Part shown: positions 38,401 through 50,400 of the stretch, piece by piece
Position numbering within the stretch: position 1 is the stretch's first letter
Layout of the letters: the number at the start of each line of letters is the position of its first letter
Assembly: GCA_963402885.1 (NCBI GenBank)
Contig: OY727097.1
Location: forward strand, 14,632,001-14,696,000
Source: Antedon bifida
Lineage: Eukaryota > Echinodermata > Crinoidea > Comatulida > Antedonidae
Reading direction: 5' to 3'
Length of the DNA stretch: 64,000 nucleotides
Notes under the pieces: generated by a model
Told to the model about the DNA's origin: nothing
Databases searched by the model: none
What the model saw: only the letters and a program-made list of their open reading frames with translations
Position numbers and translations under genes: made by a program

Positions 38401-41400
38401 GTATGATGTAGTAATTCTTTGTTTGTCATTGAAAGTATTAAGGATAAATGTATAATTTGTATAGTGTCCCATATCGTTTATGAACGCGTTATAATGTTGA
38501 TTCTGTTTTGGTTCGCTATGTGTAAAAGTGAAGATCAAAATAATTAAAATGTTGGAATTATTCGTGATTTTTGAAATTATAATCATGAATATTGTCTCAA
38601 TGTTAATATTTAAAATCACCTAAAATCATCGATAGAGAACCAGATGTAAACAACGAACGCATCAGAGGCCATTGGATCCGACGACGAGGAATCCAAACCA
38701 TCAACAGAGACAAAGGCGTCCACCCATTCGTGAATGACCCTTTTATTAGACAGAATTGGCTCTCTAGAGGTCAATCTGTTTAATGACATATTTTTAATTT
38801 CTTCTGAAGGAGCTGTCTGAGCAGAACAGCGAAACTGCCAATAGCAGGTTAGTTTCGGTAATTGTTTTTTTTCTTCGAAAATAATTTAAATTCACATGCC
38901 GTATCGTTACGTAAAATACAGAGTGTACATAATCTCCGCGAAACCATAGTAATTATTTCATTAACATGCTTACTAGTATAGGACAAAAATCTGAAAAGAG
39001 GCCTAGAAATAAATATAGGGGAATTGTGGAATGCTAGTAACAGGCAGTCAACATAGCCAGATATCTTATTTAATCTATTCTGATCACTCTAAGCTTTGTT
39101 GACACTTAATTTTTTGCCTAGACTATAACCCACATCAAGTCGTCTTTTAATACTAATACCGGTACGTGTAATTTTCACATGATATCCCGCTTTTCCGCTA
39201 TACCGCATTGACCAAATTCGCTTCACTCGCAACATCTCATCCCCTCCCCTTAAAACTCATGTCTACTATTCTGTTGCACCATGATAGCATGATACATTTC
39301 GAACATTCTTGTTTTAAAGATCTCGATATCTTGTCGCCTCTGCTTATCATTACTGGCTCAAAATAATCCACGTCAACATTGGCAAATGGTGGGGTATCGC
39401 ATGTTTTTACTTATTTTTTATCCTTTCCATATTTATATTTAATTAGAGTTTGCTCCATTATCCAGTAGGATTTATTCAGCTTTGTTGGCATGATATTTCT
39501 ATCCCTGTGACCATACTTGAAATGAGTATCTTGAATAACGAAATCAGCAATAGTTAGTCACATATAAATGAAAATTGGTTGCATTTTAGTAGGCTGGAAT
39601 TGGTTTTACATCCACAAAAACTGTAAGTACTCTGTTAGCTAAAACTTCAGTGTCATCCTTAAAACATCTACCCTTGCGCTTGTTCTTTTCGCGGACGATA
39701 TATTTGGATGGTTAGCGTAGCACATTTTCCAGATTAAAACTTTAAATTTGCGTTACAGTGTGCTGCATCGACGGTCGAAAATAACCGTTGAACAGAAGGT
39801 CATGGAGCTAGATCATTACGTACTTTTCAACACGCCCGGTAATTCATAGAACAAAAGAGTCTAACACTATTAGTGGGTCCTGAATTGTAGGTCCAGCTTG
39901 TACAGCAGAATATCATCTCACTGTATAAACAACAACGATTTATAACAATTACTTCACCTTTAAAATATAGGTCACACCTTTTTTTAAATGGAATTTCAAA
40001 TAGAAATGGTTATTATTGGTTATTAGTTTAGTCAGTGTGCACTCTATACATTAAGCTTAATGCAGGTCAAATTAGCAATTGAGTCATATGTACATCCCTA
40101 CACACAATATGTACATCCCTAATACGTTGTCAAAATATGGTTCTCGGTAAAGTTATCATTTAATACTGTTTAGATTGGTGTTTTTTTCACAGAAATCAAA
40201 TATCGTTTAATTTGCATCAGCTTAATATTATCATCACTTGACCAAAATCATCAAGTCATCAATATTATCTTGGAACTGTCATTAAGCTTATAACAAGTTT
40301 CACCAGTGAGTAGCAATTAGTTACAAGTAATTACACACTGCATTGTTTGCAAACTGTGGTAAGTAATACAACCCAAAAACTGTCATGATATAATTAGGAA
40401 AAGGGAACAAAATGGTTTATTTCCATAATAATAATAATAATATCAACTAAATGAACCTGCTTAATACATTATTAGTCACAGTTTTGTCGTCTGTTGCATT
40501 TCAAACGTTTATTCCAATTGTCCTCTGTTTTTCATTTATATTTTAGTGGTTTGAGACTTACATACTAATTAGTTAGTATGTATCATCCTTCTCATCTATG
40601 TTTCATAGATGAGAAGGATGATACATATATAGCGACAGAATAGTAAATGCAAACGTCTTTAACAAATTAAGAAGAAATTAATTGAGATTATCATGATATC
40701 TGATACCTGATTTGTTTAGTAGATAGTAATTATTAAGTGGATGTGTAGGGTAATTCATATTGTTTCAACTTAGTAACAGTTTATGTATCATCACTACGCA
40801 CAATAGGCGAGTGAAGAGATAGTTACAGGTTGTTTTATATTTGAAATTACTTTAAGTATAGCCTCTTTTCTACTCATGTCAACCACTTGACTTCTGGTGG
40901 GCTTGACAAAGTGTCTTGTATCTGCGTAATTAAAATTCGCCTAATATGAGACAACCACAAGGCTAAAAAAAAACAACTACCGTGGCCTACATACTTCAAA
41001 TAATTATGCCAGGCATAGAGCAAGAAAGTCGATTAGGATAAACATGGAACAAATTCTATCATGTAACTGGCGTGATAGGCAGAGGCAAGGGGACATATAT
41101 AAATTATGCTTAATTCTGAAATACGCGAGCCCAATGAAAAAAACTGTTCTATCGCAGATGTACCGCGAAACGTAGATTTGATAACATCGTCTTCACTATT
41201 ACGATATTGTTCCATATTTCTCTCTTATTATAAACAAACTTCTGATTTCATCTCTAGATTTTCAACCGTCCACGGTATAGAAGTGATTTCCGTGTTGATC
41301 ATATAATTACTTTGCGACTTCCTGGTTTTTGCTCCCCTCCAACGTTTGCCGTTGGCGGCGACATACATTTTGCTTTATTCATGGGCCACGCGTAAAGTTT

Positions 41401-44400
41401 AAGCAAAATGAAATTATACTGCAAAAAATAACGATCAAATCAATTATATTAAAAAATCATCGAAGTATATTGCGGTGGAATTTGTAAAATCAATAAATAA
41501 AATTAATATCAGAAATCGAGTAAAAATTACATTAGTACGAAAGCCTAATCTTGCCACATCATGAATGTAAATGAAATTTCCACATAGCAAAAATAAATAA
41601 ATAAAAACAAAAAATAATTGGCCTAATAGCTACTATCGAGGCATAAGAGACAAGCTGTTATTTTGAATTTAACAAATGGGCAATATGAAATTCGACATTT
41701 GATGGGCCACTGGGGCTTTAGGCGTTCCATGTGGCGGCCGAAATGAACGGCAGCCAATGTGCACTGTATTATTTATTTATTTATTTTTTAATCAGGTAAA
41801 ACCCGGACATAGGCGAATGGTAGCCGAGTTGCTGTAATGTTTTGCATGTGTATCGCTGTTCAGACCCGTGGTGCTTTTGCCCATGATGAAAGCCGTTTAT
41901 TTAAACGTCTTCTATAATAAACGCCCGTCTTCCATAAAACATCTTTGGAATATTCAACCTCCACTCTCTAATAAACGCTCCGCCACATATATTTGTACAC
42001 GCAATATTGTATTTTAATCAAACACAATTCTATTTGTTGGAAAAGGTCGTCACAAGGGGGATACAGCCATTTTACAACAGTAATTGTAACAATATGATGA
42101 ATATGGTTATGGAAGTAGAGAAGAAGTTAGTTTGATTAAGTTTACATTATGTTTGAAACTATCGGCTATACGCGTACACAAAAACGCACTACGTATAATT
42201 CGCCAATGTTGAGGGCGCAAGTTAACTTATAGTTACTGAATGGTTTATTTGTGTTTCTATGTCTTTACAGAGTGCGAGTTTAATATAATTTGAATCACGT
42301 TTATCTAATCCTTAACCTATTTCACAGTTATATGCATTCACGTATAATGTATATATTTGCATTTACAATAATTATTGCCAATGTATTTTTAATGAAATGT
42401 AATCCAAAAAGAACATTCACAAGAGTATAAACACCTACGGCCTACCTTATTCGGAACATTCACATGAGATCCTGCCATAAGCAGAATGGTAACAATATCT
42501 GTACAACCTTTTCCTGCAGCACAAAACAACGGTCCACATCCATTCTGAAATAAATAAAACACGTTTAGGTATTACTATCAACTCAAATTTGTTTCTAATT
42601 TGAATTTAAATTCTACCAGATTTAAATAGTTTAACTATTATTTAGTTAATCGTTCTCTGAAAGATAAAAGCCAACACTGTTGTTGTTAGTTAGTTTATAA
42701 TGTAATGTTCAATTATTAGTAAGAATATAATATATAATATGTAATATATAACATAATATATTATTATTATTATACATTATGGGATTTAGAAACAGGAGTG
42801 TTTACAAGTTACTACATTTTCTCAAATATAAATTTGGCTTTTAAACATGTACGGTATTTAAAAATGTTTTCCAGTCGACGCTGAGTTGGATTGAATGAAC
42901 AACCAACAGTGATGATGATCGAGCCGGACCACCAATTGTTTAAACAATTGGTATTAAAGTACGATTTTTTAACTTAGTTTAGCGCTTTCTCTCTCGAGCA
43001 TTGCTGGAACACCAAGACTACGTAAAAAATAAATTGGATTTTGATTGGTTGGTTTATGCTTGGACTGAAGACAAAACATTAAATTTAATTTTGTTTGTTA
43101 TTATAATTTATAGTTTTACTTATACAATAATTGAAGACGTCGTCGCTTTGTGAGAATTCAAGAAGTAGCAGTGCGTATACTATTTTGTTGTCAAATTATG
43201 ATGACGTAATTTGTGAAACTTTTGTTATCGTTAAAGTTGTAAACGCAGTGTTGACACATATTTCACTGCTATTCGTGTCAATCGTTAACATATCAGTAAT
43301 CTAAAATGCGTCGACATAAAGACCAGTTACCCCTTTTCATACCAATTCGTTGAATCTGCATAACTCAAAGCAACTCAACATCGAATAGAAAACAGGCCTT
43401 ACTCTCGATATTAATATGGCATAATAGGTATTATACTGTTTAATGGACGAGGGAAACATTCACTTAAGACGTGTAAATATATCAGGCATTTATCATTTAT
43501 TCAGTTTTATAGGCTACACTAGTAATTTTGTTGAAAAAATAAAAATAAGTACAATAATTTCGACAAAAAAGTATTTTCGTACATTCAGTTTCTTAATAAT
43601 TGTTACGGGCCTATTTATAAGAGAGATGATAGACCGGTAACGTCTTCTGCTACGTACACCTTAAACATAGGATGGATCTTTTTTTTTCATTTTGGAGGAG
43701 ATGGTAAAAACAGTCCGTCTTCAATTTTCAGGAAGGCATCTCAGAGTTGGAATAAGAAAAAACAAACATATCCATCTAAGATAGTGCACTGTTTTACGCC
43801 GATGATGCAAAATGTTAAGATTACCCTTAATGATGTATATCAGTAACCTTTTTGACATTAAATTGCAAGAACCAACACAAAGCTTTACTGGAATTTCATC
43901 AAATCCACAACACATAATTGTGTCTGGAGTCGGCTTATTAACCTTGACTGATAGATATGTATAACGCAAAAGCGAAAGCTGACATTTTTACAAACATGTT
44001 TATAACACAAATATGAAAAAAAAAGTATTCCTGAAAGTCTGAACCAGATACCATCCCCGGTAATGTACCAAAACACTCGCACCGAGTAAAAATGTTTCAG
44101 AAATCGCTATGTACAGGATGTCTCCCAAATGAATGGCTAAAATGCTAATGTTTCCCCCCTTTTATAAGAAGGGCGAATTTAGAAACCTATATAGATCTGT
44201 CCCATTGAATTCTTGTGAAATACTTGAACGTATCATCATATTATTAATTTTGACAAACATTTATCTTGATATATGTTCAAAATGGTTTTTACACTCTTGA
44301 TACACTCTGAACAGCAGCATTACTTTATGATCTTGTTAACATTCTAAATTGAAAATGACAAATAAACTTTATCATTAAACTTTTGGCCATTGGTTTAGTC

Positions 44401-47400
44401 CCTCATATTTCATCATTGGATTGTTTCTTACTAAGTATGGAACGCGGAGAGTGCTACTTTCGGCGACCTTTTAATGTGCCGCAATAGCAATTAGCAGCGA
44501 CTTTGTTATTGAGAGGCAGCTACACCATCCGGCGACTTGTGCATACGGCATAGGCCTACAAATATTTAATTAATTTAAAAACTGTACTTTAAACATTAAG
44601 AATGCAAAAATGTAGATACAATTTTAATATTAAACCAGCTAAACAGTTAGCATTGTGATTAAGTAGCCACCCAACCGCTTAAACAATTAATGTTTCAATT
44701 GTTAAAATGTCCGGATGAATTGGAGTAAAACATTGTTTTAGTTCAATTCAAAATAAATAAAAATACTAAATAAAATAAAGGCACACCAACTAGTTCTCTA
44801 GTATAAATAGCCATGTCATAGGCTATATTTAAAATAATATAATACTATTAATTTATATTATAAAAAGTTGCAGTCGAATAGTAAGAGTCGCCGCATGAAA
44901 AAGTAGCCTCTGAATTCTCCTAGCCGCAGAAAAAAGTAGCCGCTAATTAATACCAAAGTATCCGAAATGGTAAAGTTGCCGAAAAAATAGCAGTTTCCGG
45001 CGTTCCATACATTCCAGTCTCTTTTCCAAGCTTTAATTCCGTCAGGATTTTTGTCTAACAGAATAAAATATGAGTTTTTTAAGTGATTGAATGACATTTT
45101 GTTGTAAATCTGTGACTGCAGTTGGTAAACAAATGTTTGGTCAACCATTAGCCTTTTGTGATTTTATGGATTTTAGCACCGCGACCTATGACTGCAGTTG
45201 ATACAAAATCTTGCTCATTGTTTTATTTTGGCATATAGGCCTATATTATCCTACTAGGCCTAGAAGAATAAGAGTTAGGCCATATTATATTATATAGGCT
45301 AGGTACTTTGTTAACGTCTGTGTTTTGTATGGTAAATACATATGATATCTATTTAAATTATATTGATGTAGTAGGGAACGAGCGTTTACCTCGACAATAA
45401 GCAATTCAAATTGGAATATCTTAAATGTGAACGTACCGCCCCAAATTCATCAAATGTGCCATGAAAAGGATAGTAATCGGTGATACAATGCAAAACACAC
45501 ACTTGGTTTTGATTAAATTTAATTCAATAGTTTAGACTCATTTTATGACAAGTTTCTCTTTCGGATGTAATTGCCAGGGTTCGAATTGTATTCGATTATT
45601 AAATCAACGTGTCTGTATTATTTGTTCATGTAGTCGACATGTATACTGTTGTACATAGCCCTGTCTACACTTATTTATTTACGCCGAAACTTCACTACTG
45701 TAAAGTAGAACCTCTCATTTGGAACTCCCCTATTCAGGGAACGAGAACTCTGACTGCCAAAAGAAACAATTTACAAAAGTAAACAAAAAAAATTACTAAA
45801 TAATTATATTCATCATTATTAATACAAAACTTTGGTACTTTCTCTGGTTCGAACTTTTTTATTGGCTAATCGTTGGTTAGTCTAAATGTTCAATTCTTCT
45901 AAATGTATTCAGTTAGTCCAGATCAATTATTTAGGAGACAATTGCGGTTTTAAGGGGACAATAACCAACAATTTTCGAAAGGTGAAGTTTCAAAGGTGAC
46001 CTCTTAATAGGTGTTCTTTGTATTCTAAAACCATCTGTGGGCGCGGCCTAGATGGTACGTGAGCGAATTGAGCGTACCAATGCATCTAATATTATTAAAT
46101 ATCGTCAACAAAATGATATTTTACTAATAGACAATGGCTGGCCAGTATAAACATATACATAACCACCAAGTATAATTGTTATTATTGTTACTCACTCTAC
46201 CCAAAGACAATTCCTAAACTAATCGGATAGAACAAACGACAAGAATTACACCAAACGTTGCCACTTTTAAGAATAAATTGAACACCATTAACAATTAATT
46301 TCGTAAAAGCATACTGTTCTATTAATTGATCTTTTTTTATTGTTTGCTCTTTTTGGAAGTCAACAATACTGATAAGATACAACTTGCATTATCACATTGT
46401 TGTCACGTCTATAGTCTTCTGTGGTACACAATACGTATTTGCATATTTTCCACCTGTGGCTTGGTTTAAATAGACGAGGTATTTGTAAAGGGAGGAGTTC
46501 CGGGCAGGAGGTTGTGCACAACGAATGAATAAAGTGAACGGTACCCAGTAAGATGTGTTTTATATTGATTTTAGGAATCTGATTTTGAAATACATTATGG
46601 TGTTTGTTATTACAGTAACAGTTGACGCTGTATACTTACTAGTGATGAGAGGTGGTATTGTTGGTCTGGCTATGATTGTTTTTGCCGAATTGATTAATTA
46701 GTTTCGTGGGGACTCGACGTCGTTGGATATATATGTATTCAGAACTGATTGAGATTATATTCAGAACTATTGGTTCTGGGATTCAGAACTGTGGGTTGTT
46801 GAATTCAGAACTGGTTGGTGTTTGAGGCGGGTATTTTTGTGTGCTGGTTTGGACATTTACGGAATTAACCGTTGGATTGGAAACGGCAGTAGTTTTGTGG
46901 TTGTATATCTTTTGTTAATAAAATATTTCTATTTATTTATCTTATTTTTATAATTGGATATTTCTAATTATAATAATTGTATTATCAGATTTGAAGTTTG
47001 AATGTGAAATTGGCAACATGGCATTTAAATATGATATGGGTGGGTCTGTGTTGAAATATTCAGGGGATGCGAATGATGCTTCATTGCGGGATTATACAGA
47101 ACCTAAAGCCATTTTTAGCGTTGAAAATGAAAATATTTCTAGATATAGAGGAGGAACATAAGAATTATATAACTAAAATACGCGACTTGTTAAAAGCACA
47201 TTTTGAGAGTCAATCCTGGACATGGGGTATTGAATCGCAGTTGTTAACTAGGAAACAATTACATTCAGAAACCATTGATTAATATGCGTCGGATATTATG
47301 TTATGGCGTAAGCAGATAAAGAAATCAGATTCTGAGCTCCTGTCTATTTTATGAGAGGGTTATTGCCGAACATTCGGGTATTTTCGAAATGCTTTAGAAT

Positions 47401-50400
47401 GCAGCTCGGCTAGCCATATTTGTCCAGCGTACTGTGGATGAACCTTCCCCTGGTACTTTTAAAAATAACCATCCGAAGTCCCGTGTTAGTAAAAAAAATA
47501 CAACGCTAGATACGATCGCGGGGATGGTTGCGCAAGTTTCTAATATATTAGACAGCATTGAATCGTCTAGTCGGGTTCAGTGGGTGAATTCTCCTTTTAA
47601 TAGTAATTTTGATGATAGGAAAAATGTCGATAGATCTAGTCGGACATTTAACTCTCGAAATATTTGTTGGCGTTGTGGTTTTCGGGGTCCTATTAGAGTG
47701 ACATATTATGCTAGAAAAGACAGGGATGGCCGTCCGTTAAACTAGAAACCCCGTTTGCAGGTAATCGTTGTAAAACCGTTAGGAACATGTAGGGGACAAT
47801 GCAAATGGGGTAGAAAATAAACATTATCAATATTATAAAAAGTATTTGTCCTAATATTGGGGTAAGACTAAATACAGAAGGCCCATCCGTCATTTTTCTC
47901 GTAATGCTGAATTGCATAACAATAGTAGGGAGGTTTAAGTTGCTTTATCGTGCTTAAATTCAATTTATATTTTTGTCGAAGGTAAACAGGCCAAATGTTT
48001 AGTAGATACAGGTGTCTCTATAAATCTTATTGATCATGATTGGTTGACTAGGAATTTACCTACTGTAGCTTCTAGTCCTAGCTCCGACCAATATGATAAA
48101 GCACAAACAGATAATGGCAGTGATCTTATCATTACTGGGTCTATATCCTTAAAGTTAACAATAAATAATGGTAATAGTTTCGTTGCTCCTATAAACGTTG
48201 CTAGGGAATTGTCTGAAGTTATAATGTTGGGATCTCAATTTTTGCATGACCATGGGGCCAACATTAACTGTTTAACGCGTGTTTTGACTTTACAGAAAAG
48301 GAGTCAAATTCGGGTAGTTGCACGACAGGGAATTTCCGCACGTTCTCAGTATATAGTTGGCCCATACTAGTGCCGTTGAAAGAGACGGGAGCAGCTACGG
48401 TGGCCAAAGCTCTGTTTGAATATGTTATGTGTGTACATGGATGTCCGGAAACTCTGTTGAGTGATCGCGGATCAAACTCTCTTAGTAAGAATGTTCTAGA
48501 AGTATGTAGATTAATACAAATATATAGAATATAAAAATTAAATCTGTAACTCTGATAGAGTGTTCTAGATGGCATATAATAAATAAATGCCGATTCAAAA
48601 TAAGCGGGCCTTCGAGTTGTTAATGAAGGCTTGTCTGACCATTCCAACATTATCTCCATTCTCATTATTTCTTCCACGCTTCGAGCATTAGTCATCTTGG
48701 AAGAATAGCTTTTTCGTCATCCGATCATTATCGGATCTAATCAGATGTGCAGCATAATTTCGTTGCTGGGTTTTGAGGAATGTAGATAAATCACATGTCT
48801 TACATTGTGAATGTCGATGTTGGTGTAATACAGTTTATAACATTCATCATCTAAAGTGTTTTTTCGCCGATAACCATTACGAATCATTCGTCGTAAAAAC
48901 GTACACCATTTCGAATTAACTTTATTTGATTGTGCAGACGTTGCACGTTGAACGTGCATCCAGTTTTGACAATTGAATGTCAATCGACTTCGAATATAAG
49001 CTCGTAGAAAAATCAAACGAGTTTGGAGAAGAATATTGTGATTTAATAAAACATTCTTCATTGACGAAAATTTGTTTTTGACAGATTCGATGCGACTATT
49101 GAATTCCCAGTCTCCTGTGGTATTCTGGTCATGGACGATTTGAGAGCCAAGATAGCGAAAAATAAAATAAATAAATACCAGCGCATATCACCCTCAATAC
49201 AGGAAAGATGCAATGCTGTTATCTTAGAGTGCATTTCGCATTATGTAAATGAATATCATAATGATTGGGATAAATATTTACCGGCGAAACAGTTCGCTTA
49301 TCGTGGAATAGAGTAGCTCCAACTCCAACTCCAACCAACCAACTCTGTTGGTTATAGTCATGTTTACCCTTTATATGGCAGGGAAGCTAGGTTTCCGCTC
49401 GATGTAACCTTATTAAAACAATGCCACTATCCCGAAAAAACATTACGAGATCATATGCATGTGTTAATAAGTCAGTTGGAGATATTTAGAGTTGTTTCTA
49501 AAAATCGAGCTGAGTTGAATCAAGCGAAAATGAAGGAGCGATATGACGAACGCGTCCGTGAGGTAACATATTAGTGGGCGATTCGGTTTGGGTGTATATA
49601 CCTGCGTTACAGAAAGATTTATCGCATAAATTAATGAAATGTTGGTCTGGCCCTTATCTGTTTGTTGAGAAAACGTGGCCTGTTAATGTTCGTGTTTGGA
49701 ACTTAGTTCTGAAAGCACCGGTTCATGTGAACCGGATGAAATTTGCATATAATCGATATGCACGACCCACTAATAATAGTTTACATACGGATCCGGAGCA
49801 AATGAGTGAGCTGCCGGAATTTGAGATCGGGGACTGTCCGGAGGACTCATTTGAGCCGTTAATGGCCACCCATAATTTAAAACGGTACGGAAATACCATT
49901 TAACTTTTCCTGGCATTCCTGAAAGTGAGCAAGAGTTTGAAATCGAAACAATTATAAGAGGACGTTATCGTCAACATTGTTTGGAATACCTGATTAAATG
50001 GAAAAGTTTTCCCCACTCTCGGAATACATGGGAAGCCGTGCAGAATCTGAATTCCACTGCCCTTGAGTACATAGAGAATAATCCTGTAAGGATTACGGGG
50101 AAATGTAAGGTTTGAATTCTGATGATATATAGTGTAGTGGCATGGTATCAAGTAAAATGCAAATGTATGTAAGTCTGTATTTAGATATGTTAAATTCTCT
50201 AAAGCATGCGGTTATTATTTTGTCGGGGCGTATATTTATTGTCTATAAATTAACTGATGACAATTACCGAATTAATTAATATTAGGTGGTGTACAGATGA
50301 CGACCTAATCAATTACTATTAGTATATTAGCTCAAACTGTACGGTATATATGGTATATAATTGGATAATGCGTATGTTGTGATATTAGAAAAGAAAATGT

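Larger units (their letters stand above)
37970..41030. repeat. Duplicated intron block, copy C (diverged)
   Basis: Short collinear matches to block A: 37982-38045 with 3795-3860; 39535-39700 with 5236-5345; 39895-39945 with 5365-5420; 40838-41020 with 10097-10150 plus 11663-11760. It gives the empty site for the 10152-11662 transposon. Confidence 0.6.

Noticed and set aside
43721..44082. Minus-strand frames, and a plus-strand FYADDAK that looks like an RT catalytic box
   Set aside because: No other RT motifs surround it in order, and stops follow at once. Judged chance.
44858..45148. 96-codon minus-strand frame with GYFF repeats
   Set aside because: Explained by irregular GCCGCA/AAAAAGTAGCC repetition. 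No signal or family.
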